A DNA stretch of 37,233 bases from QQUD01 sp039029915. GTDB lineage: Bacteria; Chloroflexota; Anaerolineae; Promineifilales; Promineifilaceae. How positions within the stretch are numbered: position 1 is the stretch's first letter; the number at the start of each line of letters is the position of its first letter. The notes below the pieces were generated by a model that saw nothing but the letters and a program-made list of their open reading frames with translations, was not told the origin of the DNA and made no database searches. Location of the stretch: the NCBI GenBank assembly GCA_039029915.1, contig JBCCFD010000017.1, positions 1 to 37,233 of the forward strand. Direction: 5' to 3'. Both the position numbers and the translations under genes were made by a program. Positions 8,074-16,045 of this stretch are shown in pieces.

Positions 8074-9786
8074 ATGAACATTTTCAAAACTTCAGAACAT
8101 GCTAAGGACAAAAAATCAATGCAATTTGATCCTCCATTCTCTGTGACGGCTGGGACGGGTCTTCTCCAGCACAAAATGCTAAATGGAGTTGCAACAGAGC
8201 AAAATTCGAGGGAAAAGATAAATGGATTTTCTGCGAGCGATATCGCTATGCTGTTAAAAAATCCCGTCATGAGGCCAGGAATTGCACCCACTGCATATGA
8301 TACGGCTTGGCTGGCTGCAATATCGGCTGAGAATGACCCTACCTCGCCTATGTTTCCGGCTGCGTTGCAGTGGTTAATTGATAATCAAATTGAGGATGGA
8401 AGTTGGGGAGGCAAAATTCAATATGAACATGATAGGATTCTTTGTACCCTTGCTGCTTTGGTGCCTTTAAAGTTGTTTGGTCGTTCAGAAATTGCTGACC
8501 TGAGTATACATGCTGGTATACGTTACCTATGGCAGCATGGACATCTACTCTAAAATGAACCGACTGAATTAGTTGCATTTGAACTACTTTTACCGACAAT
8601 GGTTCACCGTGCCCAAAAAGTTGGCATACCCGTACCGCCCCACTTAGATATTTACGCAACCCAAAGAGCGGAAAAAATGAAATTAATTCCGGCAGGGGCA
8701 CTATATTCGCCTAGAGTAACTATTGTTCACTCCTTAGAATTTCTTGGACACCAAGCTGATGTTTCTAGCTTAAAAGCGGCACAAGGAACGAATGGATCAA
8801 TCGGTAATTCACCAGCCGCAACTGCATTTTATTATTCAGAAAGCAGAGACCCTCAAGCGCTTGCTTATTTAAAAGCATGTTTAAATAAAAATGGTGGTGC
8901 AAGCGTGCCAGTTTTACACCCGTGTGAAAATTACGAGTTGCTCTGGTCTGCTTATCATCTTAATTTAGCTGATATTCCAGCATCTGAGCTTTTAGATGAG
9001 ACACAAATTGATTCACTTAACCAAGCGCTTGATAATGGCGGTGTGAGTTTGTCTCCATCATTTCCTATACCGGATGCTGATGATACGGCCGTAGCTCTGT
9101 TATTTTTGCACGAACTAGGCCAATCTCCTGATCCAAGAATTCTTGAATACTATGCTACCCCCGATGGTCATTTCGCGAGTTTTCAATACGAACGTCACTC
9201 TTCAGTCGGTGTCAGCCTTCACGTGCTTCACGCCCTCCTAAGAGTTCCTGGATATCCTGGAGGAAAAAGGACGATCATCCGAATCTTGGATTACCTAGCT
9301 AGTCAGCAGATAGATGGGCTTTATTGGATTGATAAATGGCACATATCGCCGTATTACGCGACCGCTCATGCGCTCTGTATATTGAATGAGTTAGACTCCA
9401 GAATGGCTCACCGCATGAGTCCTTTAGTAGAACAATCACGCGAGTGGATTAGACAGACACAAAATGAAGATGGCTCATGGGGTTTCTACAACAAGCCCAC
9501 GCTAGAAGAGACGGCCTATGCTCTTCTAGCCCTTACAGCGGGAGCTACCGCCTCATTATCTAGTTACGATCGGACAAGCTGCGACAAAGCAGCTCATTAC
9601 ATTCAAGCACAGCTAAAAGGAGCACAAGTTGGGACAAGTGCCGATCTATTTCCACCACTCTGGATTGATAAATGTTTGTATCGGCCGGCTCTTATTGTGC
9701 AAGCCGTTATCACAGCAGCCTTAGAAGCTTATAGAAGTGTGAGCGATACAGAATATTACAGTGGTGAAGGTCATGAATATAAATAG
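8074..9786 (+). pseudogene. Class II diterpene cyclase (copalyl/kolavenyl diphosphate synthase-like), interrupted by one TAA
   Basis: Protonation-initiated cyclase that would fold geranylgeranyl diphosphate into a bicyclic diphosphate. The frame is continuous from 8074 to 9786 except for a TAA at 8551-8553 (codon 160). The 15 sense codons after it read NEPTELVAFELLLPT and join directly to MVHRAQKVG, so nothing is shifted or lost. Before the stop are TAYDTAW (74-80), conserved in copalyl synthases, and the repeat QIEDGSWGG (105-113). After it are the catalytic DADD (DxDD, 334-337) and a second repeat QNEDGSWGF near 462-470. A CAA-to-TAA change would explain the stop. No ribosome-binding site precedes the ATG at 8599, so reinitiation looks unlikely. 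It could be a sequencing error, a young pseudogene or readthrough. N-terminal starts at 8119 or 8179 are also possible. Confidence 0.85.
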
Positions 9787-11086
9787 TGTTAAAAACGCTA
9801 AGCCAAATATTGACCAAACGACAGGTACTCAAAGCAGTTCATGGCTGCAAAAATTGAAATTTTGGGGCACCTATCTTTGGGAGGGTCCTGACTTCTTATC
9901 GCAAGCATTGAAACTAGAATGGCGATTTATCGTTATGCGATGGTTAGGCATAATTATTATTGCTCCTGGATTATTTTTATTTAATTTGTCCCATCAACAA
10001 ATCATTGGTGCCTTTGTAGTTTTGGCCATCGCGTTGGTTTACAACCTAATCTTGCAATACATGCTTGCTAAACGATCAAAGCTGCTGATAAGTGGCTATT
10101 TGGTTATCTTCTTAGACGCCTTGCTGAATGTGGCAATGATTATTGTTGCTGGTGGTTTTGATTCTCCCTTCTACTTTATTGTTTACACAGTTACAGTTTC
10201 GGCTGCCATGAGATATGGGTATGGCCCCGTACTTGTCATGGCTTTGCTTTTTGTCTTATCAGATGTTTTTGAAGGGATGTTTTTTAGACAATTTTTAGGT
10301 TCCGCATTCTTCCTGCGTTCATCATGGCTTATTTTAACAGCTATTATTGCTGGATATTTACATGAAGAGGCACAAGAAGCAAAGATGGCTTTAGAAGAAA
10401 AACTAAATCAATCAAATGCACTAAACAAAGAGCTAGAAGCTTTTAGCTATTCTGTTTCACATGATTTACGTGCCCCCTTAAGAAGTATTGATGGATTTAG
10501 CCAAGCTTTATTGGAGGATTATCACGAGAAACTCGATGATGAGGGGAAGGACTATCTTGATAGGGTAAGAGCGGCAAGTCAAAGAATGGCACAACTTATT
10601 GATGACCTGCTAGACCTTTCTCGAGTAACAAGGAGTAATCTTCACAAAGAAAATATCAACCTTTCTGATATTGCGCATTCAATCATTAACAGTTTACATG
10701 AGCATAAATCAAATAGAAATGTTGACATCAAGATAAAAGATGACGTCACTGCTTTTGGTGACTCACGACTTGTTCGAGTTGTTCTAGAAAATTTGCTGAG
10801 TAATGCTTGGAAATTCACTCAGAAGAAGCCTGTCGCCAAAATTGAGTTTGGAACTGAGAAAATTGAAAAGGAAATTGTTTATTTTGTCCGTGATAATGGC
10901 GACGGTTTTAGCATGGATTATATTGACAAATTATTTGGTGCTTTCCAAAGGCTACATTCAATGGAAGAGTTTGAAGGAAACGGTATTGGTTTAGCAACAG
11001 TTCAGCGCATTATTCATCGACATGGTGGGCAAGTTTGGGCACATGGAGAGCAAGGAAACGGCGCGACTTTTTACTTTACACTTTAG
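9773..11086 (+). CDS. Membrane sensor histidine kinase
   Basis: A 437-residue sensor kinase. After about 50 cytosolic residues come six hydrophobic segments with short loops, so the sensor is membrane-embedded rather than a large extracellular domain. A short coiled coil (EEAQEAKMALEEKL) leads to the HisKA domain with phospho-acceptor His230 in SVSHDLRAPLRSI, of the phytochrome-like subclass. The ATPase domain has an N box (NLLSNAWKF), a G1 box (VRDNGDGFSMD) and a G2-like GNGIGLATV. The start is ATG 9773 with GTGAAGG just before it; a GTG at 9761 is possible. Either start overlaps the cyclase end (9786), so translation is probably coupled to it. The following response regulator is the likely partner. 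The signal is unknown. Confidence 0.92.
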   Translation: MNINSVKNAKPNIDQTTGTQSSSWLQKLKFWGTYLWEGPDFLSQALKLEWRFIVMRWLGIIIIAPGLFLFNLSHQQIIGAFVVLAIALVYNLILQYMLAKRSKLLISGYLVIFLDALLNVAMIIVAGGFDSPFYFIVYTVTVSAAMRYGYGPVLVMALLFVLSDVFEGMFFRQFLGSAFFLRSSWLILTAIIAGYLHEEAQEAKMALEEKLNQSNALNKELEAFSYSVSHDLRAPLRSIDGFSQALLEDYHEKLDDEGKDYLDRVRAASQRMAQLIDDLLDLSRVTRSNLHKENINLSDIAHSIINSLHEHKSNRNVDIKIKDDVTAFGDSRLVRVVLENLLSNAWKFTQKKPVAKIEFGTEKIEKEIVYFVRDNGDGFSMDYIDKLFGAFQRLHSMEEFEGNGIGLATVQRIIHRHGGQVWAHGEQGNGATFYFTL

Positions 11087-11104
11087 CAACAAAAGATAAC
11101 AACC

Positions 11105-11554
11105 ATGGAAAAGAAAGATCTTATTTTATTGGTAGAAGACAATCCAGATGACCTCGCTCTTACACTACGCGCTTTAAAAAAGAGTAGTATTCGGAATGAG
11201 GTTGTAGTAGCCAAAGATGGTGTAGAAGCGTTGGATTATTTATTCCCTGAAAGGAATTCACAAAGCTTCAAAAAAGAATTACCCCGACTTATTGTGCTCG
11301 ATCTGAAATTACCGAAAGTGAGCGGGCTTGAAGTGTTGAAACGTTTGCGAAATGACGATAGAACAAAACGCCTACCCGTTGTAATTTTAACAACCTCAAA
11401 TGAGAAACAGGATATTATTGATTGTTACGACAGTGGTGCAAATAGTTACATTAGAAAACCCGTTGATTTTTCTAAGTTTTACAAGATTATTCATGAGGTG
11501 GGCTCCTATTGGTTAAGTCTTAATGAATCTTCGCCTTGGAGGAGGGTTATCTAG
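11105..11554 (+). CDS. Single-domain response regulator (Rcp1-like)
   Basis: A 149-residue stand-alone receiver domain with no output domain. The acidic pocket VEDNPDD near residues 11-17, phospho-acceptor Asp66 in IVLDLKLPKVSG, Thr in LTTSN near 97-101 and Lys in YIRKPVD complete the active site. The loop with ALDYLFPE and the overall pattern match Rcp1-type regulators that pair with phytochrome-like kinases, which agrees with the kinase class upstream. It begins 18 bases after the kinase and its stop overlaps the GTG of the next gene by one base. It probably passes phosphate to another protein rather than binding DNA. Confidence 0.92.
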   Translation: MEKKDLILLVEDNPDDLALTLRALKKSSIRNEVVVAKDGVEALDYLFPERNSQSFKKELPRLIVLDLKLPKVSGLEVLKRLRNDDRTKRLPVVILTTSNEKQDIIDCYDSGANSYIRKPVDFSKFYKIIHEVGSYWLSLNESSPWRRVI

Positions 11555-13107
11555 TGAATAAGGTGATTCAAGTTTTAATTGTTGAAGATTCAGAAGACGA
11601 CACCCTTTTACTGATACGAAGATTAAAAAAAGGCGGCTACGATCCTAAATATATTCGTGTTGACTCAGCAGCGGAAATGGACAAATCTCTTGAGAAACAG
11701 GTTTGGGATATTATTATTGCAGATTATTCCATGCCGAATTTTGGTGCTATGGACGCGCTTGCCTTAGTTAAAAGCAAAGGACTCACCTTCCCCTTTATTA
11801 TTGTTTCAGGGGCAATAGGCGAAGAGGTTGCTGTTGAAGCAATGAAGCTGGGCGCTCATGATTATTTCATGAAAAATAATTTGAAGCGGCTTGTTCCCAC
11901 TATTGATCGAGTATTGCAAGAAGAAGCTATGCGCCAAAATCAGAAGCTGGAAAGTTTGGGCGTTGTAGCAAGCGGAATTGCTCACGACTTTAATAATTTA
12001 CTTCAAGTTATCCTTAGCCAATCGTCTTTAGCGCTTGCTAGGTTACCTTTGACCGATCCGTCAAGAAAATATATTGAACGTGTTGCGCAGGCAGGAAAAA
12101 ATGCAGCGGAATTAACTTATCAACTCTTGGCATATTCTGGCCGGGGTCAGTTTCGAATTAGCTCAATCAATTTAAATGCTTTTGTAGAAGAAAATTATCA
12201 TCTTTTCTATGTGGCTATTGCTAAGAACGTCGAAATTGTTAGAGAATTTTCTGATAATCCTGTGTTAATCAATGCCGACTTGAGCCAAATTCAGCAGGTA
12301 TTGATGAATTTGATTATTAATGCGGCTGAATCTTATAACGGCCGTTCAGGAAGAATCATAATAAAAACCGGAACTGAAAATGTTCAGAGTGGTAATCAGT
12401 ATAATCTTAAAATGACGGGAGATTCCCTAGCACCTGGTAAATATGCCAAAATTGAGGTTGTTGATTTTGGCTCAGGTATGGATGAGGCGACACTTTCAAG
12501 AATATTTGACCCCTACTTTACAACTAAATTTACGGGTCGCGGACTTGGGCTAGCAGCAGTTCTAGGAATTGTTCGAGGACATAAGGGCGGAATCCAAATT
12601 TTTAGCGAGGTAAATACAGGAACAACTTTCAAATTATTACTCCCCATTGCTGAAAATTTAATAGAAGAAAAATCAAATAAAGAATCAAAAGAAATCAATT
12701 GTAAAACTGATCGAGTTGTCTTGGTTATCGACGACGATGAGCGGATAAGAGAATCTTTAGACGATATGCTTGAAATCATGGATGTTCAGGTTCTTAAGGC
12801 GTCAAATGGGACAACTGGTATAAATATCTTTAGGGAATATCTATCCGAAATCAACCTAGTTCTTTTGGATTTATCAATGCCTGGCTTGAGTGGAGAAGAA
12901 ACTCACCAAAAACTTCATGAAATTAGTTCAGATATACCTATTCTGCTAATGTCAGGCTATAGTGAATCTGAAGTGTCTGAAAGATTTGTGGATTCAAAAT
13001 TTGAAGGCTTTTTGCAGAAACCCTATACATTTGATGTCCTTGTTGAACATGTTGAAAAGTATATTGGTGCTACACCATCTATAAGCAAATTAAGATCTGC
13101 AGCTTAA
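11554..13107 (+). CDS. Hybrid histidine kinase, REC-HisKA-HATPase-REC
   Basis: A 517-residue soluble hybrid kinase. The N-terminal receiver has VEDSEDD and Asp57 (IADYSMPNFG). The kinase core has His144 in GIAHDFNNLL, an N box (LMNLIINAAESY), a G1 box (VVDFGSGMD), and a G2-like TGRGLGLAAVLG. A C-terminal receiver carries DDDERIR and Asp439 (VLLDLSMPGLSG). I chose the GTG at 11554, with the strong site GGAGGAGGG at 11538-11546; an ATG at 11536 would put part of that site inside the gene. It has no membrane segment and no DNA-binding domain, so the system ends in phosphotransfer or a partner encoded elsewhere. One ACGGCCGT (12338) is the only copy in the three-gene signalling set. Confidence 0.92.
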   Translation: MNKVIQVLIVEDSEDDTLLLIRRLKKGGYDPKYIRVDSAAEMDKSLEKQVWDIIIADYSMPNFGAMDALALVKSKGLTFPFIIVSGAIGEEVAVEAMKLGAHDYFMKNNLKRLVPTIDRVLQEEAMRQNQKLESLGVVASGIAHDFNNLLQVILSQSSLALARLPLTDPSRKYIERVAQAGKNAAELTYQLLAYSGRGQFRISSINLNAFVEENYHLFYVAIAKNVEIVREFSDNPVLINADLSQIQQVLMNLIINAAESYNGRSGRIIIKTGTENVQSGNQYNLKMTGDSLAPGKYAKIEVVDFGSGMDEATLSRIFDPYFTTKFTGRGLGLAAVLGIVRGHKGGIQIFSEVNTGTTFKLLLPIAENLIEEKSNKESKEINCKTDRVVLVIDDDERIRESLDDMLEIMDVQVLKASNGTTGINIFREYLSEINLVLLDLSMPGLSGEETHQKLHEISSDIPILLMSGYSESEVSERFVDSKFEGFLQKPYTFDVLVEHVEKYIGATPSISKLRSAA

Positions 13108-13133
13108 GTGTTCCGAAGTTTTTAAATTGAAAA
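13105..13133 (+). repeat. Dispersed 3'-end repeat, copy 1
   Basis: A 29-base unit beginning at the hybrid kinase stop codon, with blocks GTGTTCCGAA and TAAATTGAAAA. It matches 26 of 29 bases with 37200-37228, which also straddles a gene 3' end. In this copy TCCGAAG (13112-13118) can pair with CTTCGGA downstream (about 13151-13157), giving a weak long-loop hairpin after the operon. The role, perhaps transcript ending or stability, is inferred. Confidence 0.6.
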
Positions 13134-13301
13134 CCCCGCTTAATAAGAGCTTCGGAGCATTGAGGAAACAAGCTTTTATTCATCGTTTTATTCAAAGTAA
13201 AACCCCCGTTATTTCACTCAATGATATTTTTCCCCATACCTTTGCAAGGCTTTCTCGCTACCCGATTTGAAGAAATGTTAAAATCGCAGCTTGTGAGTGG
13301 A

Positions 13302-13310
13302 TGATATAAT
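13302..13310 (+). promoter_or_regulatory. Extended -10 promoter for the GT87-like gene
   Basis: TGATATAAT is a perfect extended -10 (TGnTATAAT), about 95 bases before the TTG start at 13406. No clear -35 is seen, which extended -10 promoters tolerate. The rest of the 298-base gap 13108-13405 contains the 3' repeat and its possible hairpin at the left end, and no gene I can support. Confidence 0.5.
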
Positions 13311-13405
13311 CGTTAAGTTTTAAATTAAGCTTCAAATAGTAGTTTCATAGAAATTGCTGACTCAGTTCGCCTTCTCATTCTTAGACCAATCAGGAAACCG
13401 ATCTT

Positions 13406-14374
13406 TTGGCTAAAAAATTCAATGTCTTTATTGGCACATTTAGCAATAATTTAAAAAGGTATTTGGAAAGCCTGCCTCGCAGCGAAAAGATAGCGCTCAT
13501 CATTCTAATTCAATTAGCGCTTCTTGCACCATTAGTCCCTTCTGCCGGTTGGGATTTTATTGCCACTTTTCGACGAGAAACATTAAGCGGAGCTTATGGC
13601 ACAAGAACGTTTAACCCCTACCCTGCTTACTGGGTTTTTCAACCATTCATGATCCTACCGCCAAGATTGGGCTTCTTTTTGTGGAATGTGGTGGCCGTGC
13701 TTGGATATATTGTTGCGCTTAGGCACTTTAAAGGGAAAGTATTGCCATTTACTCTTTCTATTGCCTGTTTTTGGACTTTATATATTGGTCAAATTGAGGG
13801 TTTAATGTCGCTTGGGCTAGTGCTGGGGTTGGTCGCAGGCCCTTTTGGAGCGGGATTGGGGTTGTTTTTATTGACAATCAAGCCCCAAATTGGCTTGTTT
13901 TCCATTCTATTTATACTATTCCAACGTCGTGATTATAGATTACTTCTTGTACCTGCCACCATTTATTTTGCCTCGCTCATTTTTTGGGGATGGTGGATAC
14001 CTGATTGGATAGAATCGATAATCAGTCGTGATTTAACCGGAAATCCATCTAATATTAGCATATGGCCATACGGTTTGGTCTTATTGCCTTTACTTTTTTA
14101 TCGTCCAAACTCTTTAAGAATTTGGTTGCTTGTTCAAAGTTTAATTCTTCCTTACTTTCCAATTTACTCGCTGGCCATTTTATTTACGATGTATGTGCCA
14201 AATTGGGCGAATATCGCTTTTTGGCTCCTCTACATTTTAGCTTCCTATTATCCTCTGCAAGATTTTGCATTTATCATTCCTTTACTCATGTTAATTCAGC
14301 TATTTTGGCGTGAACAGAAAACCCGGAACAGTTCAATAAGGCATAATAAAAAGGTGTTCCATAAAATTGAGTGA
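13406..14374 (+). CDS. GT87-like (DUF2029) multi-pass membrane protein
   Basis: A 322-residue membrane protein with about eight hydrophobic helices. It has the GT-C pattern of the GT87/DUF2029 family, which includes mycobacterial polyprenyl-phosphate-dependent mannosyltransferases. After the first helix is an extracytoplasmic loop (GTRTFNPYPAYWVFQP), and the LLTIKPQIG segment matches the family's conserved KPQ signature. It is shorter than many members (380-450), and the classic aspartate after the first helix is not obvious (GWDFIATFRRE is the best candidate). The start is TTG 13406 preceded by AGGAAACC. It has its own promoter and is followed by the PAC2 gene after 114 bases. Family moderately sure; donor and acceptor unknown. 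Confidence 0.65.
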   Translation: MAKKFNVFIGTFSNNLKRYLESLPRSEKIALIILIQLALLAPLVPSAGWDFIATFRRETLSGAYGTRTFNPYPAYWVFQPFMILPPRLGFFLWNVVAVLGYIVALRHFKGKVLPFTLSIACFWTLYIGQIEGLMSLGLVLGLVAGPFGAGLGLFLLTIKPQIGLFSILFILFQRRDYRLLLVPATIYFASLIFWGWWIPDWIESIISRDLTGNPSNISIWPYGLVLLPLLFYRPNSLRIWLLVQSLILPYFPIYSLAILFTMYVPNWANIAFWLLYILASYYPLQDFAFIIPLLMLIQLFWREQKTRNSSIRHNKKVFHKIE

Positions 14375-14488
14375 TGCATCTAAATTTCTCAATCAACCAC
14401 AACTAATTCGGTTTCAATTCGCTTATGAATTAGTGAAGAATTTATACCTTCCCTTCCCCATCTATTGAATTCAAGTTATAGTTGACCT

Positions 14489-15406
14489 ATGTCAAAACTT
14501 GAACTTTGGGAAAAACCAAAAGCAAAAGAGATTTACATGCTCATTGGCTGGCGTCAATGGGCTGATGCAGGCACGATTTCATCAGGCTTACCAAACTATT
14601 TGGTTAATCACACAACCGCCAGAAAAATTGGAGAAATCAAATCGGACGGCTTTTATTTGTTCCAAATTCCCGGAATGCATCACTATATGCGACCAACAAT
14701 TAAGCTGGAAGACGGTTTCAGGCAATCAATGGAAGAGAAGCGGAATGAATTCTATTACTCTGGCAATGATGAAAAAGGATTAGTTATCTTTCTAGGTGAT
14801 GAGCCTCATATGAATGCTGACGGCTATTGTGATTTGCTATTTACGGCCGTTCAGGAGCTCGGTATTAAACGAGTTGTCACTGTCGCCGGTGTGTTTGGCC
14901 CTATTCCGTATCAAAAAGAGCGTCAGGTATCAGGAATTTACAGTTTGCGATCAATGAGGGAAGAGCTAGACAATTATTCATTAAGATTTTCAGATTATGA
15001 AGGGGGCACCACGATCGGCTCTTATATGGTGCATCTTGCTGAATATGAAAACATTGAGATGGTTGGCCTCTTCTCCTTTTCCCCAGCCTATGACTTTTCA
15101 GATGGAATATCCATGCAGCCTTTAGGTGTTCAAATTGAGGTAGATTATCGGGCATGGTTTGATATCCTTCGTCGCGTTAAGCATATGTTTGGATTATCGT
15201 TGAATTTGTCAGATTTAGAAGAAAAGAGCATTAAACTTGAGGAATCTATACGTGAGCGGCTAGCTGAGATGCAGGAAAAGAACCCAAAGCTGGATATTGC
15301 TAGCTATCTAAATCAAGTGAACGATGGATTCGAGGAACGGCCGTTTGACCCGGTTAACGATATTTGGGAAGAAGGTCTAAAAGATCTTTTTGACGACGGC
15401 GAGTAG
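14489..15406 (+). CDS. PAC2 family protein
   Basis: A 305-residue soluble protein of the PAC2 (proteasome assembly chaperone 2) family, widespread in actinobacteria, archaea and Chloroflexota but without a settled bacterial function. Family marks are MLIGWRQWADAGTISSGL at the N-terminus, FYLFQIPGMHHYMRP, then a Rossmann-like core with LVIFLGDEPHMN, VVTVAGVFGPIPY and NIEMVGLFSFSPAYD. The C-terminal 80 residues are charged and helical, as in longer family members. No ribosome-binding site is seen before ATG 14489. TATAGT ends six bases upstream, so the message may be leaderless. An 8-bp inverted repeat (ACTAATTC 14402, GAATTAGT 14427) lies upstream. Two ACGGCCGT copies inside. Confidence 0.85.
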   Translation: MSKLELWEKPKAKEIYMLIGWRQWADAGTISSGLPNYLVNHTTARKIGEIKSDGFYLFQIPGMHHYMRPTIKLEDGFRQSMEEKRNEFYYSGNDEKGLVIFLGDEPHMNADGYCDLLFTAVQELGIKRVVTVAGVFGPIPYQKERQVSGIYSLRSMREELDNYSLRFSDYEGGTTIGSYMVHLAEYENIEMVGLFSFSPAYDFSDGISMQPLGVQIEVDYRAWFDILRRVKHMFGLSLNLSDLEEKSIKLEESIRERLAEMQEKNPKLDIASYLNQVNDGFEERPFDPVNDIWEEGLKDLFDDGE

Positions 15407-15455
15407 GTCAAAGGAATATCCCAATTTTGCCACTACCAATCTTTGAGGAGACAAA

Positions 15456-16025
15456 ATGAATCACACCTTAAGCCGAATAAGGCGAAATCATGGCCTAGAA
15501 CACGCTACTATTCATGTGATGAGTGAGAAATTCAAAAATTTTAGCGCCCAAGGAAACTCTGATCACAAAGGATTCAACTTAAATATTTACGGAAATATCA
15601 AAGAAGATGAGGTCTTCGAATGCGTTGAAGAAGCTTTCGAGCGGATGAAGAATGGTGAGCATCATTTAGCCGTTCATCCAAATTGTGGCACCGTCCTTCT
15701 CACAACGGCGACGATGGCCACTTTAGCGGCACAGCTTGCTTTTACGTTCGAACAAAAACGGCGTAAATCAAAATTAACCCCCACTCTATTTCTAAATGTT
15801 TTACCAACGGCCGTATTGATGGTTGTCGTTAGCTTGATAATCTCCAAGCCCATTGGGGTACATCTGCAGGCGCGTTATACCGTTGAGGGTAATTTAAGGG
15901 ATATGCAACTGCTTAGGATGCGTAAAGTCTCACCGAACCCGATTACTCAGATTTTTCAATATTTATTGACCGGTGGACAAAATAATATTAAAGCCACAGC
16001 TTACCGTATTGAAACAATTGGATGA
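15456..16025 (+). CDS. DUF6391-like membrane-associated protein
   Basis: A 189-residue protein I match to DUF6391, a family of unknown function. The N-terminus RRNHGLEHATIHVMSEK is its hallmark, followed by SDHKGFNLNIYG and HHLAVHPNCGT. The spaced His and Glu residues (His15, Glu18, His19, His24 and later HH and His) look like a metal site, but I know of no proof. Two hydrophobic stretches (TATMATLAAQLAF and the LNVLPTAVLMVVVSLII region) suggest membrane anchoring. GAGGAG at about 15446 supports the start. It sits between a PAC2 gene and holA on the same strand. One ACGGCCGT (15807). Confidence 0.75.
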   Translation: MNHTLSRIRRNHGLEHATIHVMSEKFKNFSAQGNSDHKGFNLNIYGNIKEDEVFECVEEAFERMKNGEHHLAVHPNCGTVLLTTATMATLAAQLAFTFEQKRRKSKLTPTLFLNVLPTAVLMVVVSLIISKPIGVHLQARYTVEGNLRDMQLLRMRKVSPNPITQIFQYLLTGGQNNIKATAYRIETIG

Positions 16026-16045
16026 TACCAATCTATTGATCAGCT

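Noticed and set aside
8348..8701. 117-codon minus-strand frame across the cyclase stop
   Set aside because: Antisense to the cyclase, no recognisable domain. The plus-strand reading has the DxDD and YDTAW motifs and explains the region.
8599..9786. A separate gene starting at ATG 8599
   Set aside because: The frame continues back without shift to the TAA at 8551 and on to 8074, and no ribosome-binding site precedes 8599. It is the back half of one cyclase.
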